Shown here: positions 1-7,530 of the stretch, piece by piece | Position numbering within the stretch: the stretch's first letter is position 1 | Layout: every line of letters starts with the position of its first letter | Origin: Actinomycetota bacterium | Lineage (GTDB): Bacteria > Actinomycetota > Acidimicrobiia > Spongiisociales > ZC4RG35 | Assembly (NCBI GenBank): GCA_003242515.1 | Contig: QGUS01000018.1 | Location: forward strand, 1-13,892 | Direction of reading: 5' to 3' | Length of the DNA stretch: 13,892 bases | The notes under the pieces: generated by a model | Told to the model about the DNA's origin: nothing | The model's database searches: none | What the model saw: the letters and a program-made list of their open reading frames with translations, nothing else | Program-made: the position numbers and the translations under genes

Positions 1-696
1 CAACGCCCGGGCGGGCGTGTCGGGCCCCTTCCCGGGCTGCCCGGTGTGGACGCGGCGCCGCCCCTCGTGGTCATCGTCGACCTTCCCAGCTATCAGGCCC
101 TCTCCTACGAGCCGGGGGCGCCGATCCAACGCGCCGAGGAGTACTGGGTCGCCGCGGACGACCCCGAGGCGGCCGCGGACGCCATCGCCCGGCCCCCGAT
201 CCGGGGCGGCGGCGTGGTCGACCGCGAGTCCGTGACCAGGGAGATGATGTCCGACCCGATCGCCCTGGGCACCGTGGGAGCGTTCGCCATCGGCTTCGTC
301 TCGTCCGCCGTCTTCGCGGTGATCGGCTTCACCATCTCTACCCTCGTCTCGGCGAGGGAGCGCCAGGTGGAGTTCTCGCTGCTCCACGCACTCGGCCTGA
401 AGCGGGGCCAGATGGGCCGCTGGCTCCTCCTGGAGCAGGCCGTGCTCGTGGTGGTGGCCCTGGTGCTCGGGCTCGGGATCGGGGTCGGGATCTCCGAGTT
501 CCTCCTGCCCCTGGTCACCCTCAACCAGGACGGGACCAAGGCGGTCCCGGAGCTGGTCGTGGTCCACGACTGGGCCTCGATCTGGACCCTGCAGTCGGCG
601 CTCCTCGTGTCACTGGGCGTGGTGCTCGGGATCCTCGTTTCGATGGTGGCCCGCCGGGGAGTCGCCTCGGCCCTGAGGTCGGGAGACGAGCCATGA
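1..696 (+). CDS. FtsX-like ABC transporter permease, C-terminal part (5' end outside window)
   Basis: The reading frame is open from base 1 with no stop, so the gene begins upstream; the GTG at 46 is internal. The visible 231 residues hold a short extracytoplasmic stretch and then the three-helix end of an FtsX/MacB permease domain. Hydrophobic segments lie at about residues 93-118, 142-165 and 197-215. After the first helix comes the cytoplasmic loop typical of the family (RERQVEFSLLHALGLKRGQM), the region that contacts the ATPase. Such permeases move lipids, lipoproteins or peptides, or transmit force across the membrane rather than importing sugars; the substrate here cannot be told. The stop overlaps the next permease start in an ATGA, so the two are translationally coupled and probably pair in one complex with the ATPases downstream. 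Confidence 0.9.
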   Translation, partial: QRPGGRVGPLPGLPGVDAAPPLVVIVDLPSYQALSYEPGAPIQRAEEYWVAADDPEAAADAIARPPIRGGGVVDRESVTREMMSDPIALGTVGAFAIGFVSSAVFAVIGFTISTLVSARERQVEFSLLHALGLKRGQMGRWLLLEQAVLVVVALVLGLGIGVGISEFLLPLVTLNQDGTKAVPELVVVHDWASIWTLQSALLVSLGVVLGILVSMVARRGVASALRSGDEP

Positions 697-3476
697 GCCG
701 GCGCCTGCCCTCCCCGAGCGTCGGCCTGCGCGTCGTGGCCCGTCAGCTGGCCTCCCAGCCGGGGATCTTCGTCTCGGTGGCCGTGATGGTCCTGCTGGCC
801 GCTCTCGCACTGACCGCCCTGCCCCGGGCCCTCGACGACGCCTCCCGGGAAGACCTCACCGGAACCCTCACCGGGGCGCCTGTACAGACCAGGAACATCT
901 CGGTCCTCGTCCAGCACATGTTCCTGCCCTCGGCCGGAGACGACGCCTTCGCCGAGGCCCGCACCTGGGGCGAGGAGTTCATCGCCACCCAGGCCTCGGA
1001 ACGAGTCCGCCGCGTGGTCGGGTCGTCCGACCTGGTGGCCACCTCTCCGAAGTACTCGGTCGCCCAGCTACCCGGGGAGCGGGTGCGTCCCACCGATCCG
1101 GTCTTCTTCGAGTTCCGCCATCAGGACGCGGCCTGGGAGCTGGCGGAGGTGGTCGAGGGTCGCCTCCCCGGCGACGCCGACCCGGTCACGGTCGAGCTCC
1201 CGTGCGAGGAGGAGCCCTGCCGTCCCGTCGCCCTCCCCCGGGTCGAGGTGGCCATGACCGAACAGACCGCGGCGCAGACCCACCTCCAGGTCGGGGACCG
1301 CGTGCTGCTGCTCCCGGACCTCTCCGACCAAATGTGGATCGACGTGCCCCGCTCCGAGATCCCCGGGATCCGCCTGGTCATGGAGGTCGTCGGGATCATC
1401 TCCCTGCCGGACCCCGAAGAGGACGTCTGGTTCCAGGACCGCCGGCTGCACTCCGCCCGATGGGTCTTCGTGACCCTGGACGACCAGTGGACGGAGGCTA
1501 CGGCCCTGATCGGCCCCGAGGGATACCTGGACGCGCTGACAGCGCAGGGCGGGAGCCCGCCCTACTGGCGCTACGAGTGGCGGTTCTTCCTCGACCCCGA
1601 GCGGGTGGCCGCGTCGGACTTCGCCGCGATCGGCGACGAGGTCCTGCGTCTCCGCATCGCCAACTCCCAGACGCAGGCGGGCACCCGCAACGCCCTGGTG
1701 TCCAGCAGCCTCCCGGAGCTCATCGACCAGCACCTGGCCAAGCGCGAGCAGAGCCTCAGGGTCATGGCGCTGACGGTGGCGGGGATGGTGGCGACCGTGA
1801 CCGCGGCGCTCCTCGCGCTCGGCCAGCTCTCCGCGGAGCGGCAGCGCCCCCAGATCATCCTCTCCCGTGACCGTGGTGCCTCCGCCACCCAGGTGATCGT
1901 CTCCCGGCTGTACCAGGCGGCCGCGACGACCGTGGTGCCCGCAGCAGCCGCGTACCTGGCCACCTCCCGACTGTTCCCCGGCACCCGGGCGGAGACCCCG
2001 TACCTGATGACCGTGCTCCTCGTGGTGGCCGCGGCGGTCGCGTTCGTGGTCCCGGTGTGGGGCCTGGCAAAGCGCCCGCTCGGCACCCTCCGCGCCGAGA
2101 TCACCTGGCCGCCGGTCCCGAACCCGAGACGGGTGGTGTTCGAGATCGCCCTGGTGGTCCTCGCCGCAGCATGCGTACTGCTGGTGCGCCGGCGCGACCC
2201 GGCCACTGCCGTCGGCTTCGACTGGCTGCTGGTGGCCACACCCGCCATCGTCGGCGCCGCGGTCGGCGCCCTGGTCATCCGTCTGGCGTCTCCCCTGGCC
2301 TCCGCTCTCTCCTGGGTCGCGGCCCGGATGCGGGGCGCCGTCGGCTTCGTCGCCCTCCGCAACGTGGTCCAGCAGGCCGCGTCCACCCGGATACCCCTGG
2401 CGGTGCTCGTCGTGAGCATGGCGGCTTCCGCCGTGTCGGTGGTGCTCACCGGGTCGATCGCCGACGGCCAGGAGCAAGGGTCGTGGCGTACCGTCGGCGC
2501 CGACTACGTGGTCTCGGCATCCCCCCTGCCCGACGATCTCACCGCTTTCGGTGGCGCGGACACCGTGCCGGCCGCGTCGCTGAGCGTGCGCGCCGAGCTG
2601 CAGAACTTCGTGGCCGCCACCGGTGTCTTCGCACTGGACACCGGCCGGCACGCCGATGTCTTCGGGGACACTCCCGCACGGGTCCCCCGGATCGAGACGC
2701 TCGCCGAGCCCACGCAGGACGGTCTGGTGCCCGTCGTCGCCTCGTCGGCGTGGACCTCCCGTACGCGGCCGTTCGTGGGGGCGAAGATGGTGTTGCCGCT
2801 GGGCGAGGTCCAGGTCGACGCCGTGGTGGTCGACATCATCGAAGAGTTCGCCGGTCTGCGTCCGCCCTTCGTGATCGCCGACATGGGCCTTTTCGGCGAG
2901 GTCTCGGGCGCTCCCCTGGTCCCGACCCATCTGCTCCTCTCCGGACCCCGATCCGTCCAGGAGGGCCTGGCCGATGCGGCCGCCGCGGCCGGCGCCGAGC
3001 TGGTCTCCCGGTACGACGTGCTGGACGAGCTGGCCACCGACCCCCTGGTGGTGTTCACGGCCAGGGCCATGAACGCCGTCTCCGTCATCGCCGCCGTGGT
3101 GGGGGTGGCCTCGATGGTCGCCTCGTTCGCCATCACGGCAGCCCGCCGTCGCCGCGACCTCGCCTATCTGAGCACCCTCGGGTTGCGCCGGACCCAGGCG
3201 GCGGCGATGTCCCTGGTCGAGCAGCTGCCCGGCACGGTCCTCGCCCTGGCCCTCGGGCTCGTCGCCGGCGTGGTGACCATCCTGGCGATCCGCCCCGCCC
3301 TGGACCTCTCGTCCATGACCGGCCAGCGCACGACGGCGATCCTGGTCGACTGGCCCGCCCTCGGGGTCCTCTTCGGGCTGGCCCTCGCGGTCCTCGCCGC
3401 CACGGGGGTTATCTTTGTCCTGGTGAACCGCAGCCACGACCTCGGTCAGGCGATGCGGGTGGGAGAGGAACGATGA
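693..3476 (+). CDS. FtsX-family ABC transporter permease with duplicated permease domains
   Basis: This 927-residue membrane protein has about ten predicted helices. One lies at residues 24-44, then a large extracytoplasmic domain (about 46-355), then a block at 358-378, 407-425, 437-458, 481-498, 511-530 and 566-585. A second extracytoplasmic domain (about 590-790) follows, then the final FtsX triplet at about 795-815, 843-865 and 888-910. Positively charged loops follow the first helix of each triplet (AERQRPQIILSRDRGAS near 381; AARRRRDLAYLSTLGLRRTQ near 816), as expected for ATPase contact. The layout is that of tandem FtsX domains in one chain, twice the usual size. The ATG has a GGGAG ribosome site 7 nt upstream and overlaps the previous stop; its own stop overlaps the next ATG. 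It most likely forms the transport channel with the preceding permease. Cargo unknown. Confidence 0.9.
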   Translation: MSRRLPSPSVGLRVVARQLASQPGIFVSVAVMVLLAALALTALPRALDDASREDLTGTLTGAPVQTRNISVLVQHMFLPSAGDDAFAEARTWGEEFIATQASERVRRVVGSSDLVATSPKYSVAQLPGERVRPTDPVFFEFRHQDAAWELAEVVEGRLPGDADPVTVELPCEEEPCRPVALPRVEVAMTEQTAAQTHLQVGDRVLLLPDLSDQMWIDVPRSEIPGIRLVMEVVGIISLPDPEEDVWFQDRRLHSARWVFVTLDDQWTEATALIGPEGYLDALTAQGGSPPYWRYEWRFFLDPERVAASDFAAIGDEVLRLRIANSQTQAGTRNALVSSSLPELIDQHLAKREQSLRVMALTVAGMVATVTAALLALGQLSAERQRPQIILSRDRGASATQVIVSRLYQAAATTVVPAAAAYLATSRLFPGTRAETPYLMTVLLVVAAAVAFVVPVWGLAKRPLGTLRAEITWPPVPNPRRVVFEIALVVLAAACVLLVRRRDPATAVGFDWLLVATPAIVGAAVGALVIRLASPLASALSWVAARMRGAVGFVALRNVVQQAASTRIPLAVLVVSMAASAVSVVLTGSIADGQEQGSWRTVGADYVVSASPLPDDLTAFGGADTVPAASLSVRAELQNFVAATGVFALDTGRHADVFGDTPARVPRIETLAEPTQDGLVPVVASSAWTSRTRPFVGAKMVLPLGEVQVDAVVVDIIEEFAGLRPPFVIADMGLFGEVSGAPLVPTHLLLSGPRSVQEGLADAAAAAGAELVSRYDVLDELATDPLVVFTARAMNAVSVIAAVVGVASMVASFAITAARRRRDLAYLSTLGLRRTQAAAMSLVEQLPGTVLALALGLVAGVVTILAIRPALDLSSMTGQRTTAILVDWPALGVLFGLALAVLAATGVIFVLVNRSHDLGQAMRVGEER

Positions 3477-4366
3477 CCAACTACACGGAGACCCGCCCCG
3501 TCATCGTCTGCGACGGCCTGGTCAAGATCTACAAGGTGGCCGACCTCGAGGTGGTGGCGCTCCAGGGCTTGGACCTGGTCGTGGAGCCGGGCGAGTTCGT
3601 CGCCATCGTCGGGGCTTCCGGGAGCGGCAAGTCCACCCTCCTCAACATCCTCGGTGGCCTGGACACGCCCTCCGCGGGCACGGTGCACGTCGCCGGCATC
3701 GACCTCCTCAACATGACGCCCCGGCAGCGCACCCGGTACCGGCGCAGCGTCATCGGGTTCATCCGCCAACAGACCAGCCGAAACCTGTTCCCGTACCTGA
3801 ACGCGGTGGAGAACGTGGAGCTGCCGATGATCATCGACGGGCGGCCGTCACGGGAGTGGCGCGGGCGCGCCATGGAGCTGCTCGACCTGGTCGGGATGAG
3901 CCACCGCCCCAGGCACCGGCCCCACCAGCTCTCCGGCGGCGAGCAGCAGCGCGTCGCCATCGCCGTCGCCCTCGCCAACGGGCCCAGCGTCCTCTTCGCC
4001 GACGAGCCGACGGGCGAGCTCGACGAGGGCACCAGCTCGGAGATCTTCGAGACGCTCAAGCGCGTGAACGAGACGGGGACGACGATCGTCGTGGTCACCC
4101 ACGACCCGCTGGTCGCCCAGCATGTGAAGCGCACCGTGGCCATCAGGGACGGGCGCACCAGCTCGGAGACCCTCCGCTGGACGGAGGTCGACGAACAGGG
4201 AGAGCACCGGCTCATGGCCGAGGAGTACGTGGTCCTCGACCGCGTGGGGCGGATGCAGCTCCCCCACGAGTACATCGAGGCGATCGGCCTCAAGAACCGG
4301 GTGAGGCTCACCCTCGACCCCGATCACGTCAACGTGTGGCCCGACCGGGAACAGCGGGGGGAATGA
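3473..4366 (+). CDS. LolD/MacB-type ABC ATPase with C-terminal AbrB-like tail
   Basis: A 297-residue cytoplasmic ATPase that powers the neighbouring FtsX-type permeases. All nucleotide-binding motifs are present: Walker A GASGSGKST (47-55), a Q-loop region IRQQ (97-100), signature LSGGEQ (153-158), Walker B VLFADE (173-178) with catalytic E178, D-loop GELD and H-loop H210. LolD/MacB ATPases are usually about 220-250 residues, so the chain is about 60 residues longer than usual. The extra part (about 235-297) is not transporter-like. Residues 251-290 match the AbrB/SpoVT swapped-hairpin pattern, with D256, GR 259-260, LP 263-264 and E266 in the expected order. The ATG is preceded by GGAG at a spacing of 7 and overlaps the permease stop. 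A second ATPase follows one base after its stop. Family assignment is firm; what the tail does is unknown. Confidence 0.93.
   Translation: MTNYTETRPVIVCDGLVKIYKVADLEVVALQGLDLVVEPGEFVAIVGASGSGKSTLLNILGGLDTPSAGTVHVAGIDLLNMTPRQRTRYRRSVIGFIRQQTSRNLFPYLNAVENVELPMIIDGRPSREWRGRAMELLDLVGMSHRPRHRPHQLSGGEQQRVAIAVALANGPSVLFADEPTGELDEGTSSEIFETLKRVNETGTTIVVVTHDPLVAQHVKRTVAIRDGRTSSETLRWTEVDEQGEHRLMAEEYVVLDRVGRMQLPHEYIEAIGLKNRVRLTLDPDHVNVWPDREQRGE
4223..4342 (+). other. AbrB/SpoVT-like swapped-hairpin domain inside the ATPase
   Basis: These bases encode residues 251-290 of the first ATPase. The stretch VLDRVGRMQLPHEYIEAIGL, followed by a basic turn (KNR) and the strand RLTLDPDHVNVWP, has the spacing of AbrB, MazE and SpoVT N-terminal domains. 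That pattern is D-x-x-G-R-hydrophobic-x-hydrophobic-P-x-E, then a short helix ending in L-x-h, then two beta strands. In those families the fold is an interlocked dimer, often binding DNA. Here it could dimerise the ATPase, bind DNA to link transport with gene control, or only regulate the ATPase. The match was made by eye; no profile search was run. Confidence 0.7.
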
Positions 4367-4367
4367 G

Positions 4368-5048
4368 ATGGCGGTGATCCTCGAGGCCCGCGGTCTGGGC
4401 AAGACCTACACCACCGGCCCGGAGCCCGTGGTCGCCCTCCGCGACGTCGACCTGACCGTCGAGGAGGGCACCCTCACCGTGGTGAAGGGACGCTCCGGGA
4501 GCGGGAAGACCACCCTGCTCAACCTGCTCGGGGGCCTGGACGAGCCCACCACCGGGACCGTGCTGGTCGAGGGGGTCGACATCCACGAGCTCTCCGCCAA
4601 CGAGCTGGCCGAGATGAGACGAAAGACCATCGGATTCGTCTTCCAGACCTTCGGCCTCCTCCCCATCCTCACCGCGGCCGAGAATGTCGAGGTCCCGATG
4701 CGGCTGGCGAGGATCGATCACGAAGCCAGACGGAGCCGCGCCACCGCCCTGCTGGAGCACGTCGGCCTGGGCGGGCGGGCGCGGCACCGTCCCCACGAGC
4801 TGTCCGGCGGCGAGCAGCAGCGGGTCGCCATCGCCCGTGCGCTGGCCAACCAGCCCAAGCTGCTGCTGGCCGACGAGCCGACGGGCCAGCTCGACTCGCG
4901 GACGGGGCGGACGATCATCGAGTTGATCCTTCGGGTGGTGCGGGAGGAAGGCGTCGCCGCGATCGTGGCCACCCACGACCCCACCCCCATGGCCCTGGCC
5001 GACCAGGTGGTCGAGCTCTCCGACGGCCGGGCCATCGTCGACGCCTGA
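4368..5048 (+). CDS. LolD/MacB-type ABC transporter ATP-binding protein
   Basis: A 226-residue ATPase of ordinary length for the LolD/MacB/FtsE group, with no extra domain. It contains Walker A GRSGSGKTT (41-49), Q-loop Q93 in FVFQTFGLLP, signature LSGGEQ (145-150), Walker B LLLADE (165-170) with catalytic E170, D-loop GQLD and H-loop H203. The ATG starts one base after the previous stop and has a G-rich ribosome site (GGGGGGAA) just upstream, so it is the last gene of the operon. Two complete ATPases for two dissimilar permeases suggest a heterodimeric ATPase, or one ATPase per permease. Transport of a lipid-like or peptide substrate, or a cell-envelope role, is the usual job of this family; nothing here identifies the cargo. 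Confidence 0.94.
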   Translation: MAVILEARGLGKTYTTGPEPVVALRDVDLTVEEGTLTVVKGRSGSGKTTLLNLLGGLDEPTTGTVLVEGVDIHELSANELAEMRRKTIGFVFQTFGLLPILTAAENVEVPMRLARIDHEARRSRATALLEHVGLGGRARHRPHELSGGEQQRVAIARALANQPKLLLADEPTGQLDSRTGRTIIELILRVVREEGVAAIVATHDPTPMALADQVVELSDGRAIVDA

Positions 5049-5057
5049 GACGCGATG

Positions 5058-5088
5058 AAGGGGGCCCCGCCCGAGGCGGGGCCCCCTT
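5058..5088. terminator. Strong bidirectional hairpin terminator between convergent genes
   Basis: A perfect 14-bp inverted repeat (arms 5058-5071 and 5075-5088, loop CGA) sits 9 bases after the stop of the last ABC gene and 12 bases before the stop of the convergent surface-protein gene. The arms begin with AA and end with TT, so a very short T run follows the stem on either strand. The position and the near-total GC pairing support intrinsic termination in both directions, although the T tract is much shorter than in classical terminators. Confidence 0.85.
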
Positions 5089-5100
5089 CCGCTTCCCCGG

Positions 5101-7431
5101 TCAGGCCCGGCGGGCTCTGGCGACGAAGTACGCCGCGCCCGTGAGGAGGAGCAGGCCGAGGGGGATCAGCAGGATCGGGGCCATGCCACCGCCCGTGGCA
5201 TCCGGAGCAGGCGCTGCCTCCGGCGCCGTGACGCCGGTGGCCGGAGCCTCCGGCGTGGTGGTGGGCTGAGCCTGTGGCGCCGTCGTGGAGGGACGGGGTG
5301 CCGTGGTGGTGGCGGTCTCCGCCGGCGCCGTCGTGGTGGTCGTCACCGACCCACCGTCGCGCACGGTCGGGGCCTGATCCGGGGTGGTACCGCCGGTGGA
5401 CGGCTGCTCGACCTTCGGCGTGTTGCCCGGGTCGCTGCCGGTGCCCGGCCGGTCGCCGTCGCCGCCGTCATCGTCCGGATCGCCGTCGGTTCCCAAGCCG
5501 CCGCCGGGAGGGGCGGTGACCGTGTAGGAGACGAAGGTGGTGAAGTGCGTGGTCCAGATGACCAGGTCGTCGCCTTCGTCAGCGCGGCACTCGTTACCGG
5601 TCATGCCGGCAGGCATGTCCGCAGGGCACTCGTCGCTGATCTCGTGGAAGACACCGCCCTGGATGAACCCGGCCTTCTTCCCGGCCTGGCCGGCGAGGAC
5701 GATCCGGACGGGATCGGCGAAGTCGATGCGCATGCCCGGGACGCCCAGCTCGATGGCGAGGCCGACCTCGACCTCATCACCTTCGGCCGCCGGGATCGCG
5801 GCGTCCACGACCTTGGGGAGCTTCAGGGTCCCGTCCCACGACGGGTCGGCTGACCGGGCGGTGGTGGCGGGAATGGTGACTTCGGCGCCGATCCCGGTGG
5901 AGACGACCACCTCGGTCGGCACCGTCGTCTCGACCTTGCCACCGACCTCCTCGGGGGCGCCCAGGTCGAGGCGCACGTCGTCGGCCTCCGCAGGCACCTC
6001 GACCCGATAGCTCGGGGCGTCGGCCGGGACCGGGAGGACGATCGGGGCATCGGGAGCCGCCCCGGGCCCCACCTCGGACCACGAGTGGACTTCCTTGCCG
6101 TAGACCGTGGTCTCGGGGACCTCGGCCTGGAGGACGACGTCCGGGCCGTAGCGGCGGTGGACGGTCACCGTGACTCTGGTGGGCCTCGAGTCGGGGCCCC
6201 AGACGGCGACGGCCTTGTACCAGCTGCTGCTGGCGGCCTCGTCGTAGGACTTCGCCTTCACGATGATCGGGACGGTCACCCGGCCGAAGGCACGGGAGTT
6301 GAGCGCGGACATGAACGAGGCGCCTGGCTTGCTGGTCTTGGTGACCGGGGACCCGGAGGCGCGTTCGACGGCCACGGTGACCGATTCGGCGTCGGTGAAG
6401 TCCTGGTACTCGAAGTTGACGCTCAGGCCGTCGTAGGCGTCGGTGACCTTGTACTGGATGTGCTCGAAGCCGACGAGGCGCGGTGCGGCAGGCTTGAGGC
6501 TCTCCCAGTCGCCCTTGGCGGTGGCGACTTCGTCGAGGTCGAAGGACTCGGTGCCGATCACCGAGCCGTCCTCGCGCAACGCCTCGAGGGTGAAGCGGGT
6601 CGGCCTGGTCTCGGGGGTCCAGGTCGGGTCTCCGGACACATGGCGCCAGGAGGAGCTGGCGGCGTCGTCGTAGGTGCCCGGGACGAAGACGACCGGCAGG
6701 CTCACCGACTTGCCCTGGTTGAGGTTGCCGGCGACCGCGGAGGTGGGGATGGACTCCTTGACCACGGTGCCGCCCACCTCCCGCTCGATGCTGAGGCGGA
6801 GCTTGTGGGCGTCGAAGACATTGGTGGCCCGGATGTCGATGTTCAGGCCCCGGTAGGTGTCCGACCGGAACGCTGCCGCCGCGTTCAGGGATGCCGCCTT
6901 GGGCATGACGTCGTCGAGGGTGGCGGCCGAGGTCTGGAACCGGTCGACGCCCATATCCCCTGACACGATCACGGCGCCGTCGGCGTTGCGGACCTGCACC
7001 TCGACCGAGGTCGGGTACGTGTCGGGCGACCATGCGCCGACCGCCGAGTTCCACGACGAGCTTGCGGCCTCGTCGTAGGTGCCGGGAACGATAATGATCG
7101 GTGCGGTCACCCATCCCCCGGCGTTGATGGTGGCGGGGACCGACCCCGTGGCCTTGCTGGTCTTGACGACGTCCCCGCCGCTGGTGCGGTGGACGATGAC
7201 CCTCACCTCGGCGGCATCGTCGACCCCCGTGGTGCGGATGTCGACCTTGAAGCCTTGGAAGCCCGACACCGTGTAGTAGGTGACGAGCTCCAGACCAGGA
7301 CTGGCGGCGCTCGCCTCCGTCCTGTCGAGCGCGACGACGCCGGCGACTGCGAGGGTGAAGGCCATTGCGGCGGTCACCAGGCGTCGCGCGAGGAGCGCCA
7401 TCGCCGGCTTTCGCCCGGCAATGCCTCGCAT
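5101..7431 (-). CDS. Secreted, membrane-anchored surface protein with three YD[ED]AASSSW repeats
   Basis: I do not recognise a named family. The 776-residue protein starts with a signal peptide: basic residues 1-17, hydrophobic core about 18-34, likely cleavage after ASA near 42. Three repeat units follow, about 46-175, 180-312 and 320-450. Each ends in YD[ED]AASSSW (119-127, 254-262, 396-404), a nearby W-x-P and then PT, within alternating beta-strand-like sequence. A further beta-rich region (about 475-640) has C602 and C615, which could form a disulfide. Residues 640-745 are a Gly/Asp then Thr/Pro/Ala stalk, followed by a helix (about 750-770) and a basic tail ARARRA. No LPXTG motif is seen, so anchoring is probably by the membrane helix. 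The start is fixed by GGAAGGAG 7 nt upstream; the open frame upstream is non-coding run-on. Adhesion or envelope structure is a guess from architecture. Confidence 0.88.
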   Translation of the reverse strand: MRGIAGRKPAMALLARRLVTAAMAFTLAVAGVVALDRTEASAASPGLELVTYYTVSGFQGFKVDIRTTGVDDAAEVRVIVHRTSGGDVVKTSKATGSVPATINAGGWVTAPIIIVPGTYDEAASSSWNSAVGAWSPDTYPTSVEVQVRNADGAVIVSGDMGVDRFQTSAATLDDVMPKAASLNAAAAFRSDTYRGLNIDIRATNVFDAHKLRLSIEREVGGTVVKESIPTSAVAGNLNQGKSVSLPVVFVPGTYDDAASSSWRHVSGDPTWTPETRPTRFTLEALREDGSVIGTESFDLDEVATAKGDWESLKPAAPRLVGFEHIQYKVTDAYDGLSVNFEYQDFTDAESVTVAVERASGSPVTKTSKPGASFMSALNSRAFGRVTVPIIVKAKSYDEAASSSWYKAVAVWGPDSRPTRVTVTVHRRYGPDVVLQAEVPETTVYGKEVHSWSEVGPGAAPDAPIVLPVPADAPSYRVEVPAEADDVRLDLGAPEEVGGKVETTVPTEVVVSTGIGAEVTIPATTARSADPSWDGTLKLPKVVDAAIPAAEGDEVEVGLAIELGVPGMRIDFADPVRIVLAGQAGKKAGFIQGGVFHEISDECPADMPAGMTGNECRADEGDDLVIWTTHFTTFVSYTVTAPPGGGLGTDGDPDDDGGDGDRPGTGSDPGNTPKVEQPSTGGTTPDQAPTVRDGGSVTTTTTAPAETATTTAPRPSTTAPQAQPTTTPEAPATGVTAPEAAPAPDATGGGMAPILLIPLGLLLLTGAAYFVARARRA
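6082..7296 (-). repeat. Three tandem coding repeats of about 130 residues
   Basis: The surface-protein gene holds three diverged copies of one module, at about 6907-7296, 6496-6894 and 6082-6474. The most conserved block, YD[ED]AASSSW, lies at 7051-7077, 6646-6672 and 6220-6246 and is also nearly identical as DNA. The rest of each unit keeps hydrophobic spacing and short motifs such as VVK near the middle and W-x-P-[DE] near the end, but has diverged widely. Old intragenic duplication followed by drift is the simplest reading. Confidence 0.8.
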
Positions 7432-7438
7432 TGTGTGA

Positions 7439-7446
7439 CTCCTTCC
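7439..7446 (-). promoter_or_regulatory. Shine-Dalgarno sequence of the surface-protein gene
   Basis: On the minus strand GGAAGGAG stands 7 nt before the ATG at 7431. It decides the start: the alternative Met ten codons further in has no comparable site, and the longer upstream frame would run through the promoter region and the opposite-strand dihydrouridine synthase gene. Confidence 0.85.
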
Positions 7447-7452
7447 GGATGC

Positions 7453-7471
7453 GGGCCCTCTGTCGGGGCCC
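7453..7471 (-). other. GGGCCC hairpin in the leader of the surface-protein gene
   Basis: Two copies of the 9-mer GGGCCCTCT (plus strand 7453-7461 and 7466-7474) each contain the palindrome GGGCCC. The two palindromes can pair into a 6-bp GC stem with a 7-nt loop, ending a few bases upstream of the ribosome site. It may modulate translation or mRNA stability, but a chance structure in GC-rich DNA cannot be excluded. Confidence 0.35.
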
Positions 7472-7500
7472 TCTTGAGAAAATGCCCGCCCCTTCTCCTG

Positions 7501-7530
7501 ATATCGGCAGCAGCGGGCCAAAAACTTGAA
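7501..7530 (-). promoter_or_regulatory. Sigma-28 (FliA/SigD)-like promoter for the surface-protein gene
   Basis: Read on the minus strand, TTCAAG (7530-7525) is followed after 16 nt by GCCGATAT (7508-7501). The eight-base -10 equals the known SigD/FliA -10 consensus GCCGATA[AT]. The -35 is a TCAA variant of TAAA; counted from TCAA the gap is 17 nt, slightly longer than the classic 15. Transcription would begin near 7494, giving a leader of about 60 nt. The A/T-rich patch around 7520-7547 stands out from its GC-rich surroundings. The TTGAA-N6-TTCAA palindrome at 7526-7541 overlaps the -35 and could be an operator. Confidence 0.5.

Noticed and set aside
1068..3437. Long antisense open frame of 789 codons opposite the large permease
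   Set aside because: Its composition is Gly/Arg/His/Asp-rich with no fold-like pattern, and it mirrors a convincing membrane protein. High GC content removes stops from the opposite frame.
2057..3472. Longer start for the first ATPase overlapping the permease by 472 codons
   Set aside because: The added part is Arg/Gly/Pro-rich frame-shadow sequence, while ATG 3473 has a ribosome site and gives a normal ATPase N-terminus.
5200..5500. Possible sortase-type cell-wall sorting signal in the surface protein
   Set aside because: There is a hydrophobic helix with a basic tail, but no LPXTG-like motif at the right distance; APATG about 20 residues earlier is too far from the helix and not a standard motif.
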